From JBMNTU01 sp050945895 (GTDB lineage Bacteria; Bacillota; Clostridia; Christensenellales; Christensenellaceae): DNA of 50,473 nucleotides. Below, piece by piece: positions 38,187 to 47,349 of this stretch. A program made the translations under genes and the position numbers. The stretch spans positions 1-50,473 of the forward strand of contig JBMNTU010000003.1 in assembly GCA_050945895.1 (NCBI GenBank), read 5' to 3'. The notes beneath the pieces are model-generated. The model was not told the origin of the DNA. It did not search any database and was given only the letters and a program-made list of their open reading frames with translations. Every line of letters begins with the position of its first letter. Position 1 is the stretch's first letter.

Positions 38187-39218
38187 ATGAATACAAAAGT
38201 AATTTATGCGCATAAAAAAGAAAACATCGAAACGGCGGTACAGGAAGGCGCGGCGTTGCTTCGTGCCGGAGAAGCCGTTGTTTTTCCGACCGAAACGGTT
38301 TATGGCCTGGGTGCAAATGCATTTTCGGGCGATGCGGTCCAAAAGATTTTCATAGCCAAAGGAAGGCCGCAGGACAATCCGTTAATCGTGCATATTGCAA
38401 AGAAAGAGCAGCTCTATGAAATAGCGGAAAGCGTGCCGGAGGCTGCCCAAAAGCTTGTGGAAGCGTTTTGGCCGGGGCCGCTCAGCATAATATTGAAACG
38501 CGGCGGCGCAGTGGCGAAAAGCGTGTCGGCAGGGCTGGACACGGTTGCGGTGCGCATGCCGGCGAACGAAATTGCGCTGCGGCTGATTATGGAAGCTGGA
38601 TTGCCGGTTGCGGCGCCCAGTGCAAATGTATCCGGGCGACCCAGCCCAACAAGCGCAGCGCATGCCTACGAGGATTTGTGCGGTAAAGTTCCGCTCATTA
38701 TAGACGGCGGGCCATGCGGTGTGGGCATAGAATCTACAGTAGTCGATCTGACAAAAAATGTACCAGCGATCCTGCGGCCGGGGGCGGTGACGCAGACCAT
38801 GCTTGCGGATGTGCTGGGCGAGGTCCGGCTGCATGAAAGCCTGGCTCAAAATATGGACGCAAGCGGAAAAGTGGCGTCGCCCGGCATGAAATACAAACAC
38901 TATTCTCCCCGCGCAGAGGTGAAATTATTTGCGGGAGAGCAAAAAGAGGTTGAAAAAAACATAAAATCCATGTATGATTTTGATGATAGCTTGGGGCAAC
39001 GAGATGTTATTATGTGTTCGAGCGGCTGTGCCCGTCTTTATGGAAGCAGAAATATCCTCTTGCTGGGGACGGGTGCGCATGAAATAGGAACGGTGCTCTT
39101 TGCTTCGCTTAGGAAAGCGGATGAATTGGGTTATTCGCGCATTCTGTTCCATGCGGAAGACAGTATGGGGCTGGCTGTATTAAACAGAATCGCCAAAGCG
39201 GCGGGGGAGGTACAATAA
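38187..39218 (+). CDS. sua5: Threonylcarbamoyl-AMP synthase (Sua5 type)
   Basis: The protein has 343 residues: a YrdC/TsaC domain (about 15-205) with VVFPTETVYGLGANAF, KGRPQDNPLIVHI and APSANVSGRPSPTSA, and a C-terminal Sua5 domain after the SPGMKYKHYSPRAEV linker. It makes threonylcarbamoyl-AMP for the t6A37 modification of ANN-decoding tRNAs. The Sua5 form, with the extra domain, is the one found in Bacillus (YwlC). It stands 34 bp after the ZIP gene. Confidence 0.95.
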   Translation: MNTKVIYAHKKENIETAVQEGAALLRAGEAVVFPTETVYGLGANAFSGDAVQKIFIAKGRPQDNPLIVHIAKKEQLYEIAESVPEAAQKLVEAFWPGPLSIILKRGGAVAKSVSAGLDTVAVRMPANEIALRLIMEAGLPVAAPSANVSGRPSPTSAAHAYEDLCGKVPLIIDGGPCGVGIESTVVDLTKNVPAILRPGAVTQTMLADVLGEVRLHESLAQNMDASGKVASPGMKYKHYSPRAEVKLFAGEQKEVEKNIKSMYDFDDSLGQRDVIMCSSGCARLYGSRNILLLGTGAHEIGTVLFASLRKADELGYSRILFHAEDSMGLAVLNRIAKAAGEVQ

Positions 39219-39224
39219 AACATT

Positions 39225-39713
39225 ATGAACGTATTGCTGGTATGTACAGGCAACACCTGCAGAAGTCCAATGGCAGAGACGCTTCTGGACGACGCGGTGG
39301 ACCGAAGTAGCCTTCACGGAAAGGTGAAGATTAAATCGGCAGGTACATTTGCTGCGACAGACGCCGGTGCAACGGAGGAAGCGCAGCAGGTTATGGAAGA
39401 AATGGGGCTTTCGCTCGGCCGTCACAAAACGCGCCCGTTTACAAAAGAGCTTGCAGAATGGGCAGACGTTATACTGGCGATGGGCAAAGAGCAGATCGAG
39501 CATATGGAAGCAATTGCGCCGGATATGGCGGATAAGATGCATACCTTGCTGGGCTACGGCATGTATATAGATGGCGAGCCGGCCGCCAATTCGCTTGAAG
39601 TAACGGACCCTTACGGCGGAGATATTGAAGACTACCGGGATTGCGCAGAGCAAATCAAAGAAGCGGTAGATAGCGTAGTCTCCCGGTGGGAAAAACAGGG
39701 AATAGAAGATTGA
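39225..39713 (+). CDS. ywlE: Protein-arginine phosphatase, YwlE-like
   Basis: The protein has 162 residues with the low-molecular-weight phosphatase fold. The P-loop is CTGNTCRSPMAE (catalytic Cys 7) and the general acid lies in DPYGGDIEDY. The Thr in CTGNTCR, where tyrosine phosphatases mostly have Ile, marks the arginine phosphatase YwlE. It would remove phosphate from arginines added by McsB. No mcsB is in the window. It lies 6 bp after sua5 and before a terminator. Confidence 0.9.
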   Translation: MNVLLVCTGNTCRSPMAETLLDDAVDRSSLHGKVKIKSAGTFAATDAGATEEAQQVMEEMGLSLGRHKTRPFTKELAEWADVILAMGKEQIEHMEAIAPDMADKMHTLLGYGMYIDGEPAANSLEVTDPYGGDIEDYRDCAEQIKEAVDSVVSRWEKQGIED

Positions 39714-39718
39714 AGATT

Positions 39719-39750
39719 ACAAAACCCGGCTATTGGCCGGGTTTTTTGCT
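39719..39750 (+). terminator. Terminator of the prfA-ywlE gene group
   Basis: AAAACCCGG (39721-39729) pairs with CCGGGTTTT (39737-39745), followed by T. Confidence 0.85.
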
Positions 39751-39770
39751 GTACAGTTGCTTTTTTCAGT

Positions 39771-39808
39771 AATAAAAGAGCCGCCGTTTTGCAAAAGGCG
39801 GCTCTTTG
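39771..39808 (-). terminator. Terminator of pyruvate:ferredoxin oxidoreductase gene
   Basis: AGAGCCGCC (39777-39785) pairs with GGCGGCTCT (39797-39805), followed on the minus strand by TTTATT. Confidence 0.8.
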
Positions 39809-39817
39809 TATATGGTG

Positions 39818-42800
39818 TTATTCGGAATCGGCCATATTTTTGTAGTACTCGTAGCGTTCTTTGGCTTCTTCCTCCGACTCCTTAAACAGCTGTTCCGAAA
39901 TTTCGGGGAAAAGCTGCTGGAGAGAACGGTAGCGGTTTTCGCTGGTAATGAAATCCTGGTAGCTTTCGGTCGGCGCTTTGGAATCCAGCGTGAAAGGATT
40001 CTTGCCTTCTTTTTTCAGCTCCGGATTGAAGCGGTACAGCTGCCAATAGCCTGCGTCTACGGCGCGTTTTTGCTCGTGCTGCGTTCTGCCCATGTTGATG
40101 CCGTGGTTGATGCACGGCGAATACGCGATAATCAGCGACGGCCCTTTGTACGCTTCCGCTTCCTGCACAGCTTTCAGAAGCTGGCCCTGGTTGGAGCCCA
40201 TTGCAACGCTTGCAACGTATACATAGCCGTATGTCATTGCAATGGCGCCAAGGTCTTTTTTCTTGACCTTTTTGCCGGATGCCGCAAACTTTGCGGTAGA
40301 ACCGGTCGGCGTCGATTTGGATGCCTGACCGCCTGTGTTGGAGTAAACTTCCGTGTCCAGCACAAGGATATTCACGTCTTCGCCCGAAGCAAGGACGTGG
40401 TCCAGCCCGCCGTAGCCAATATCGTAAGCCCAGCCGTCTCCGCCGAAGATCCAGACGGACTTTTTGACGAACAGGTCTTTCTGCGCAAGAATATCCTCAT
40501 AGCATTCGCATTTGTCTTTTGCGGCAGTAAGCGCGGCTTCCATTTTCTTGGACGCAGCCTTAGATGCATCGCCTTCATTAAACGCTTCCACCCACTCTTT
40601 CATAGCGGCTGTTGCGTCTGCATCCTTGCCCGATTTGATGGCAACGTCCACAAGATCGCGCAGCGCTTCGCGGCGCTGTGTGAACGCAAGGTTCATGCCA
40701 TAGCCAAATTCCGCATTGTCTTCAAACAGCGAGTTTGCCCAAGCGGGGCCTTTGCCCTCGTCGTTTACCGTGTAGGGGCAGGTGGGCGCGCTTCCGCCGT
40801 AGATGGAGGTACAACCGGTCGCGTTTGCAACGGTCATCCTGTCGCCAAAAAGCTGTGTGACCAGCTTGATATACGGCGTTTCGCCACAGCCTGCGCACGC
40901 GCCGGAAAACTCGAACAGCGGCTTGTGGAACTGGCTTTCAATTACGTTATTCTTTTTAAGCTCGATGGCAGGCTCTTTGAGCGAGGCGGCAAAATTCCAG
41001 TTGGGAACCTGTACCGGCTCTTGCTCTACAAGAGGCTTCATAACAAGCGCTTTCTGTTTTGCCGGGCAGATATCCGCGCAGTTTCCGCAGCCTGTGCAGT
41101 CCAACGTAGAAACCTGCATACGGTAGTTGTAGCCGTCCTTGCCGCGCGCTTCTTTTGTTGCAAAATCTTTGGGCGCGCTTTTCATGTCTTCGTCCGAAAC
41201 AAGGAACGGGCGGATGGCCGCGTGCGGGCAAACATAGCTGCACTGGTTACACATAATGCAGCTGTCGATCTGCCATTCGGGAACGGTTACCGCGATGCCG
41301 CGTTTTTCGAACTTTGTCGTGCCTGTGGGAACAAATCCGCGCGGGTCAAATGCGGATACCGGCAGGTTGTCGCCCTTCTGGATGAGGATGGGATGGATGA
41401 CGTCGCAATAATAATCGTCTTTTGGAAGCGCAATAGGCTGCGCACCCTCGGTCGTATTCGCCCAGCTTTCAGGATACTTGACTTCCTGCACGGCCATACC
41501 GGCGTCTACGGCAGCGTTGTTCATGTTGACGATCTTCTCGCCTTTTCTGCCGTATGTTTTCTGGATCGCATCCTTCATGTATTTGATGGCGTCCGCATCC
41601 GGAATGATCTGCGCGATTTTGAAGAATGCCGCCTGCATAACCATGTTGATGCGCCCGCCCAGGCCAATTTCGCCTGCGATTTTAATGGCGTCTATGTTGT
41701 AGAACTTCAATTTTTTCTTTGCGATTACATTTTTCATGGAAGCGGGAAGCTCCATTTCCATGTCCGCATCCGACCAGGGGGAGTTCAGCAGGAACGTGCC
41801 GCCCTCTTTGATGCCCTCCAGCATATCGTAACGCGTGACGTACGAAGGATTGTGGCACGCCACCATATTGGGCTGTGTGATCAGGTAGGCGGACTGAATG
41901 GGCGATTTACCGAAACGCAGGTGCGAAACGGTGATACCGCCGGACTTTTTGGAATCGTAGCTGAAGTAGCCTTGCGCATACATATCCGTATGGTCACCGA
42001 TGATTTTGATGGAGTTTTTGTTTGCGCCCACCGTGCCGTCTGCGCCCAGGCCGTAGAATTTTGCGCTGTACATGCCGTGCGGAGACGGGTCAATATCGTA
42101 ATTTGCGTCAAGGGACGAATTTGTAACGTCGTCGTTGATGCCCACGGTAAAATGGTTTTTGGGAGCAGAAGCCTTCATGTTCTCGTAAACGGCTTTAACC
42201 ATTGCCGGAGTGAACTCTTTGCTGCCAAGGCCATAACGCCCTGCATAGATGGAAACATTCCTGCCTGCTTCAAACAGCGCCGTTACGCAATCTTCGTACA
42301 GCGGCTCGCCCAGCGAACCGGGCTCTTTTGTGCGGTCTAAAACGGTGATCTTTTCCGCGCTGGCCGGAATGGCCGAAACAAAAGCGCTTGCATCAAACGG
42401 ACGGTACAGGCGTACCTTGAGCAGCCCAAGCTTTTCGCCGTTGTCGTTCAGGTAGTTGATTGTTTCTTCGATAACGTCGCAGCCCGAACCCATTGCAATA
42501 ACAACGTGCTTGGCGTCCGCAGCGCCCACATAGTCGAACAGGTTGTATTGGCGTCCGAATTTCTTTGCAAATTCGTTCATGACGTCCTGTACGATGGCGG
42601 GGGCAGCCGTGTAGAACTTATTGGCAGCTTCCCTGTTTTGGAAGTATATATCCGGGTTTTGGGCCGTACCTTGCTGGTGCGGGTGGTCGGGGTTCATCCC
42701 GCGTGCGCGGAACTCGGCCACAGCCTTCCGATCGATCATCCCTTCCAGTGTTTCGTAATCGAGCATGTCGATTTTGGAAACCTCGTGGGACGTTCTGAAA

Positions 42801-43312
42801 CCGTCAAAGAAATGAACAAACGGCACCTTTGCTTTAAGCGTTGCAAGATGCGCCACCGCAGCCAGGTCCATAACTTCCTGTACAGAGGCGGATGCAAGCA
42901 TTGCAAAGCCTGTTTGCCGGGCGGCCATAACGTCTGCATGGTCGCCGAATATGGAAAGCGCATGCGCAGCAAGCGCCCGTGCGGACACATGGAACACACA
43001 TGGCAAAAGTTCGCCGGAAATCTTATACATATTGGGGATCATTAGAAGCAGCCCCTGAGAAGCGGTAAATGTGGACGTAAAAGCGCCCGCTGCAAGCGAA
43101 CCGTGTACAGCGCCCGCTGCGCCGCCTTCGGATTGCAGCTCCGAAATACGCATCGTTTGTCCAAAGATGTTCTTTCTTCCGCCGGCTGCCCATTCGTCGC
43201 AGGACTCCGCCATAGGGGAAGAAGGGGTGATTGGGTAAATCGCCCCGACATCAGAGAACGCATACGCGACATGTGCGGCAGCGGTATTACCATCGATAGT
43301 TTGTTTTGCCAT
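39818..43312 (-). CDS. nifJ: Pyruvate:ferredoxin (flavodoxin) oxidoreductase
   Basis: The protein has 1164 residues, full length for the single-chain enzyme. Order: pyruvate and TPP-pyrimidine domains, CoA domain, then a two-cluster ferredoxin domain with CIMCNQCSYVCPH (near residue 685) and CTGCGNCADICPAK (near 740). The TPP domain has ACAGCGET and GDGWAYDIGYGGLDH (near 958) plus NTGGQASKSTPTG. It splits pyruvate to acetyl-CoA, CO2 and reduced ferredoxin. AGGAGG precedes the start. It is a single-gene unit with its own promoter and terminator. Confidence 0.97.
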   Translation of the reverse strand: MAKQTIDGNTAAAHVAYAFSDVGAIYPITPSSPMAESCDEWAAGGRKNIFGQTMRISELQSEGGAAGAVHGSLAAGAFTSTFTASQGLLLMIPNMYKISGELLPCVFHVSARALAAHALSIFGDHADVMAARQTGFAMLASASVQEVMDLAAVAHLATLKAKVPFVHFFDGFRTSHEVSKIDMLDYETLEGMIDRKAVAEFRARGMNPDHPHQQGTAQNPDIYFQNREAANKFYTAAPAIVQDVMNEFAKKFGRQYNLFDYVGAADAKHVVIAMGSGCDVIEETINYLNDNGEKLGLLKVRLYRPFDASAFVSAIPASAEKITVLDRTKEPGSLGEPLYEDCVTALFEAGRNVSIYAGRYGLGSKEFTPAMVKAVYENMKASAPKNHFTVGINDDVTNSSLDANYDIDPSPHGMYSAKFYGLGADGTVGANKNSIKIIGDHTDMYAQGYFSYDSKKSGGITVSHLRFGKSPIQSAYLITQPNMVACHNPSYVTRYDMLEGIKEGGTFLLNSPWSDADMEMELPASMKNVIAKKKLKFYNIDAIKIAGEIGLGGRINMVMQAAFFKIAQIIPDADAIKYMKDAIQKTYGRKGEKIVNMNNAAVDAGMAVQEVKYPESWANTTEGAQPIALPKDDYYCDVIHPILIQKGDNLPVSAFDPRGFVPTGTTKFEKRGIAVTVPEWQIDSCIMCNQCSYVCPHAAIRPFLVSDEDMKSAPKDFATKEARGKDGYNYRMQVSTLDCTGCGNCADICPAKQKALVMKPLVEQEPVQVPNWNFAASLKEPAIELKKNNVIESQFHKPLFEFSGACAGCGETPYIKLVTQLFGDRMTVANATGCTSIYGGSAPTCPYTVNDEGKGPAWANSLFEDNAEFGYGMNLAFTQRREALRDLVDVAIKSGKDADATAAMKEWVEAFNEGDASKAASKKMEAALTAAKDKCECYEDILAQKDLFVKKSVWIFGGDGWAYDIGYGGLDHVLASGEDVNILVLDTEVYSNTGGQASKSTPTGSTAKFAASGKKVKKKDLGAIAMTYGYVYVASVAMGSNQGQLLKAVQEAEAYKGPSLIIAYSPCINHGINMGRTQHEQKRAVDAGYWQLYRFNPELKKEGKNPFTLDSKAPTESYQDFITSENRYRSLQQLFPEISEQLFKESEEEAKERYEYYKNMADSE

Positions 43313-43371
43313 ATGGATATAAACCTCCTAAAAATATTGATAACTGCTTATCAGATTTTTTCACAATATCC

Positions 43372-43400
43372 ATTATATAATTATAGTAGGGAAAAAGCAA
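43372..43400 (-). promoter_or_regulatory. nifJ promoter
   Basis: On the minus strand TTGCTT (43395-43400), 17 bp, TATAAT (43372-43377). Confidence 0.65.
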
Positions 43401-43547
43401 GGGAATTGCGCCGTGTAAAAGAGGGGAAAAGCGCCTGTAAAAAAACAAATAGAAAGCCCGCCGAAGAAATGACCGATCCGGTCTGCGGCGGTGGGGTGTT
43501 TTCTGTTGGTGAAAGTAAGGCGATAACAAGAATAATGGCCAGGCGGA

Positions 43548-44456
43548 TTATAAGATGAGCTTCGCTTTTTTGTACGCCCGCCGGAATGCCAGCCGTTCTT
43601 CGCGCGGAGTAACGGGCACGCCGTGGAAATTGATGTTGTAAAAAACGCTCCACAATACAGAAAAGTCGCTCTCGTCGTGCAGGTATGCGTCTACTGCGTC
43701 AATCATCTGCATGCTTTTTTCCAAGGCTTTATCGATGCGCTCAAAATAGAAATCATAATCATACCAGTCTTCGATCTCCTCGGGGGAATGATACAACAAT
43801 GTTTTTAATTGCAGTATGGTTGTTCGGTCGCGCCGCTTGATAGCCCGCAGCCTTTTTTCGTCAGGCTTTGAAACATGCCCCATCAGCCAGATGAAGTATG
43901 GGAAAACGGTGGCGTAGGAATTGGGTTTTAGCGTAAACCCATAGAACAGTGTGTTCATTGCCCAATCGAAGAAAGTAGAAATAACATCCGAATCCTTTAC
44001 AAACGCCTTTTGCGCCAATGCGCCCTTATCTACAGACAGCGCATCGATACCGTTTTTTTTGGCGTACATTACGTCGATCGCACTTTCCAACGTATTGTGT
44101 GTTGTCATGGCGTTTGTGCCTTTGTTGATATGCGGGTGCAGATAATAGTCGAGGCAGTAATGGGTAATATATCCATAAAAAAAGGCCAGCAGCGTATCGG
44201 ATGGATGCTGCTTAATATATTCTGCTCCTTCGCAGAAAAAACGTTGAGGGCGAGCCCGGTGCAGGGCATAGCCATACATTTTGTAAGTTCTCCCCGCCCA
44301 CATAGAGTAGTATCGGTAAAGCTGGAAATAGTCTCCTCCCTGTGCGCCGGAAAGAAACGCGTCCATATGCTCTCCAATTATCTTTTTTGCTCGCGCGGCG
44401 TCCAACTTGTTGTATACGTTTTCGGCCATTATATGGTGTACCAGAAATGCAGGCAT
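43548..44456 (-). CDS. Zinc-dependent phospholipase C family protein
   Basis: The protein has 302 residues with a helical fold. The N-terminal MPAFLVHHIMAENVYNKLD, the GAQGGDYFQLYRYYSM segment and the HYCLDYYLHPHI motif fit the zinc-dependent phospholipase C/P1 nuclease superfamily (Pfam Zn_dep_PLPC), with His and Asp ligands. Unlike alpha-toxin it has no signal peptide and lacks the usual N-terminal Trp, so it is probably cytosolic and of unknown substrate. Many Clostridia carry such a gene. No toxin role should be assumed. Confidence 0.85.
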   Translation of the reverse strand: MPAFLVHHIMAENVYNKLDAARAKKIIGEHMDAFLSGAQGGDYFQLYRYYSMWAGRTYKMYGYALHRARPQRFFCEGAEYIKQHPSDTLLAFFYGYITHYCLDYYLHPHINKGTNAMTTHNTLESAIDVMYAKKNGIDALSVDKGALAQKAFVKDSDVISTFFDWAMNTLFYGFTLKPNSYATVFPYFIWLMGHVSKPDEKRLRAIKRRDRTTILQLKTLLYHSPEEIEDWYDYDFYFERIDKALEKSMQMIDAVDAYLHDESDFSVLWSVFYNINFHGVPVTPREERLAFRRAYKKAKLIL

Positions 44457-44591
44457 GTAAAACTCCTTATGTCATAAAAACATCACGAAAAATAGTTTAC
44501 CATATTTTGCGGGTTTTGTGTTAATAAACGAAGAATTTTATGGTATGATTGGATTGTTTAAAAGTCAAATGAAAGTGACAGGCGAAAACGG

Positions 44592-45638
44592 ATGAAGAAA
44601 TACTGGAGCAGCAGGGCTGCGGCGCTTACGCCCTACACCGCAGGGGAGCAGCCCAAACAAAAGCTGGTAAAACTGAATACAAATGAAAACGCCTATCCCC
44701 AAAGCCCAAAAGTTCGGGAAGCGGTGCTGGGGCAGATAGATAAACTGCGGCTGTACCCAAACCCCAACGCAGACCTGCTGCGGACGGCAATCGCACAGCG
44801 GGAAGGGCTCGATATTTCCCAGGTTTTTTGTGCGAACGGGTCGGATGAAGCGCTTGGCTTTGCATACATGGCTTTTTTTGATGAAGGGTCGGCCGTGTGT
44901 GTGCCCGATGTTACATATAGCTTTTATCCGGTTTGGGCAAAGCTCAATAATATTTCTTTGGATGTTGTTCCGCTGAAAGCGGATTTTTCAATTGACGTAA
45001 ACGGAATGCTTGGTGCGGAAAACGTAGTGATCGCAAACCCGAATGCGCCAACCGGCATCGCGCTGCCGCTATGCGAACTGGAACAGATTATACGCAGCGC
45101 GCGGGGCGTTTGCATTGTAGACGAGGCATACGTCGCCTTTGGCGGCCAAAGCGCGGCGCCGCTTGTAAATAAATACGACAATCTGGTCATTGTGCGCACG
45201 TTTTCCAAGTCGCACAGCCTGGCAGGGTTGCGCACGGGGTATGTGCTGGCAAACGAAAATCTTGTAGATGCGCTCTTTACCGTAAAGGACAGTTTTAATT
45301 CGTATCCGCTGGATGCACTTGCCCAGGCAGGCGCGCAGGCAGCGCTGGAGGACGAAGCATACTACCGCGGCATTACGGAAAAAATCGTTGATACAAGGCA
45401 GAGCACGGTTGCGGAGCTTGAAAAAAGAGGCATTTGGGTATTACCCTCGTCGGCAAACTTTATTTATGCAGATTTTGGCGAACGGGCAAAGGATGTGTTT
45501 TTAAAGCTGCGCGAAAACGGTGTGCTGGTACGGTATTTTGAAGGCGAACGCACGCGGCGGTTTTTGCGTATTACAATAGGCACAGACAGTGATATGCAGC
45601 TCTTTTTCGAGGCGCTTGCCCGCGCGGCAGACGAATAA
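44592..45638 (+). CDS. hisC: Histidinol-phosphate/aromatic aminotransferase
   Basis: The protein has 348 residues and is a class II (fold type I) PLP aminotransferase. Motifs: LNTNENAYPQSPKV, FCANGSDEALGFAY, ANPNAPTG, IVDEAYVAFGG, and the PLP lysine in TFSKSHSLAGLRTGY. HisC converts imidazole-acetol phosphate to histidinol phosphate. Directly followed by tyrA, it may also transaminate prephenate products, as in Bacillus. No other his gene is near, which favours this aromatic role. The ribosome-binding site is weak. Confidence 0.9.
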   Translation: MKKYWSSRAAALTPYTAGEQPKQKLVKLNTNENAYPQSPKVREAVLGQIDKLRLYPNPNADLLRTAIAQREGLDISQVFCANGSDEALGFAYMAFFDEGSAVCVPDVTYSFYPVWAKLNNISLDVVPLKADFSIDVNGMLGAENVVIANPNAPTGIALPLCELEQIIRSARGVCIVDEAYVAFGGQSAAPLVNKYDNLVIVRTFSKSHSLAGLRTGYVLANENLVDALFTVKDSFNSYPLDALAQAGAQAALEDEAYYRGITEKIVDTRQSTVAELEKRGIWVLPSSANFIYADFGERAKDVFLKLRENGVLVRYFEGERTRRFLRITIGTDSDMQLFFEALARAADE

Positions 45639-45662
45639 TTGGCGAATACAGAGGAAATTGGC

Positions 45663-46478
45663 ATGAAAATAGGAATTGTGGGTCTGGGGCTGATTGGCGG
45701 CTCGGTGGCAAAGGCAATCAGAAAAAATATGCAGGAGCATACCATCGTTGGGCTGGATATGGACGATGCGGTGGTAAATAAGGCGCTGGAAGAACATGTG
45801 ATTGATGAGAAGAACGATATTTCCTCCTGCGATTTGGTGTTTGTATGCCTCTATCCGAAAGACAGTGTAGAATATATCCGCGTTGCAGAGTTTAAAAAAG
45901 AGGCGATTGTGACGGATATGTGCGGCATCAAGCGGTATGTTGCGCAGCGGGTAAAAAGCGCGGCAATCAAAAATGAGTTTTGCTATATTGGCTCTCACCC
46001 TATGGCGGGCAAAGAAGTGAGCGGCTATGCCGCAAGCGACGCTTCTCTGTTTGACGGTGCCAGCTATATCCTGACCTGTGACAGCTGGACAGACAAGGAG
46101 GCGTGCGCTGCGTTGGAGGGCTTTGTGAAGAAACTGGGCTTTGGACGCGTAATTGTGACAACGGCAGAGGAGCACGATCGGATTATAGCGTACACCTCCC
46201 AGCTTGCGCATGTGGTCTCGAATGCGTATATCATGGGCAAAACGGTAAAGGAGCAGGCAGGTTTTACCGCGGGAAGCTTCGAAGACCTGACGCGTGTTGC
46301 AAAAGTCAACCCCAAAATGTGGGCAGAGCTTTTTACAGGCAATGCAGACTTTCTGACAAGCGAAATAGACGAGCTGATTTTACACCTGAACGGAATGAAA
46401 ACGGCGATTGCGCAATTGCAGGAAAAGCGGGTGTTCGACCTGTTGGAAGAGGGAAACAGCATAAAGGAAAAACTGTAA
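45663..46478 (+). CDS. tyrA: Prephenate dehydrogenase
   Basis: The protein has 271 residues. The NAD-binding loop is IGIVGLGLIGGSVAKAI and the conserved GSHPMAGKEVSGY motif holds the substrate and catalytic His. It oxidises prephenate to 4-hydroxyphenylpyruvate, the tyrosine precursor. The C-terminal ACT domain of Bacillus TyrA is absent, so feedback may differ. The start at 45663 follows GAGGAAA; an upstream TTG lies in the intergenic gap. It is 24 bp after hisC and probably in one operon. Confidence 0.93.
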   Translation: MKIGIVGLGLIGGSVAKAIRKNMQEHTIVGLDMDDAVVNKALEEHVIDEKNDISSCDLVFVCLYPKDSVEYIRVAEFKKEAIVTDMCGIKRYVAQRVKSAAIKNEFCYIGSHPMAGKEVSGYAASDASLFDGASYILTCDSWTDKEACAALEGFVKKLGFGRVIVTTAEEHDRIIAYTSQLAHVVSNAYIMGKTVKEQAGFTAGSFEDLTRVAKVNPKMWAELFTGNADFLTSEIDELILHLNGMKTAIAQLQEKRVFDLLEEGNSIKEKL

Positions 46479-46526
46479 AAAAGCAAAAGGAACGATGCAA
46501 AACCAATTATTAACAAACGCTACTTA

Positions 46527-46553
46527 GGCCGCGGCAATGCCGTGGTTTTTTTG
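46527..46553 (+). terminator. Terminator of the hisC-tyrA operon
   Basis: CCGCGG (46529-46534) pairs with CCGTGG (46540-46545), with one G-U pair, followed by seven T. Confidence 0.7.
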
Positions 46554-46564
46554 TACAGCCACTA

Positions 46565-46595
46565 TTGTAATCCATAAAAAAATTATAGTTTACAA
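46565..46595 (+). promoter_or_regulatory. BirA-type biotin operator before bioY
   Basis: TTGTAATC (46565-46572), 15 bp, GTTTACAA (46588-46595). This has the form and spacing of the Bacillus BirA site TTGTTAAC-N15-GTTAACAA, with two changes in one arm and one in the other. Confidence 0.7.
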
Positions 46596-46676
46596 TAGGG
46601 GGCTGGTTATGCTATGATGGTTTTGCCGATGACATAAGAATAGAGCTGGACGCTTAAATACAAAGGGGAAAAGTAC

Positions 46677-47294
46677 ATGGGTGCAGGCCGGATAGGGAAA
46701 GTGCAAAACCGCCAGTTGGCGACGAGGGGAATGGTTTTATGCGCGCTTTTTGCAGCGCTGATTGCGGTGGGGGCGTTTATTCGGATTCCGCTGCCCGGGC
46801 CGCTTACGTTTTCTATGCAGACGATGTTTGTGGCTTTGGCCGGTATGCTGCTGGGGAAAAAGTTTGGGGTGTTGTCTATTGCAATATATGTTGGGCTGGG
46901 GCTTTGCGGCTTGCCCATTTTTTCGAAGGGCTATGGAGGACCAGGGTATATCTTGGAGCCTTCTTTTGGCTTTTTAATCGGTTTTTTCCTGCACACATGG
47001 TTAACAGCATACCTGACCGAAAAGGCAAAGGACAGGCCTACGATAAAAAAAATGATACTGGTGCAATTACCAGGCTTGTTCTTGATGTATGCGATTGCAC
47101 TGCCATATTTTTACCTGATATCCAATTTCTATCTGCAAAACGGCATGGGCGTAGACGTGCTTATGACGACATGTTTTTTGTGGATGATGCCGGGAGAAGC
47201 TGCAAAATGCCTGTTAGCGGCCTGGCTGGCAAATAGGCTGCTGCTGGTATTGCATAAAACCCGCCAGACAGCAATTGGCAGGCGGCCGGAATAA
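46677..47294 (+). CDS. bioY: Biotin transporter BioY
   Basis: The protein has 205 residues with six membrane helices. The family segments are AALIAVGAFIRIPLPGPLTF, SMQTMFVALAGMLLGKKFG, GLGLCGLPIFSKGYGGPGYI and PSFGFLIGF. BioY is the biotin-binding S component of an ECF transporter; the energising EcfAA'T unit is not in the window and is probably shared. A BirA-type operator upstream suggests repression by biotin. It is probably the way this organism gets biotin. Confidence 0.95.
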   Translation: MGAGRIGKVQNRQLATRGMVLCALFAALIAVGAFIRIPLPGPLTFSMQTMFVALAGMLLGKKFGVLSIAIYVGLGLCGLPIFSKGYGGPGYILEPSFGFLIGFFLHTWLTAYLTEKAKDRPTIKKMILVQLPGLFLMYAIALPYFYLISNFYLQNGMGVDVLMTTCFLWMMPGEAAKCLLAAWLANRLLLVLHKTRQTAIGRRPE

Positions 47295-47305
47295 GAGTGT
47301 GAAAA

Positions 47306-47343
47306 TGAAAAAAAGTCCGACCGATTGAGGCCGGACTTTTTTA
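47306..47343. terminator. Bidirectional terminator
   Basis: AAAAGTCCG (47311-47319) pairs with CGGACTTTT (47332-47340); it serves bioY and the convergent protease gene. Confidence 0.85.
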
Positions 47344-47349
47344 TGCGAA

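Noticed and set aside
39806..42340. 844-codon plus-strand frame
   Set aside because: It lies wholly opposite the pyruvate:ferredoxin oxidoreductase gene; its protein is rich in Arg, Cys and His with no motifs, as expected for an antisense shadow.
43548..44456. Phospholipase C gene as a toxin
   Set aside because: No signal peptide and no toxin-type C-terminal domain are present; such genes are common in harmless Clostridia.
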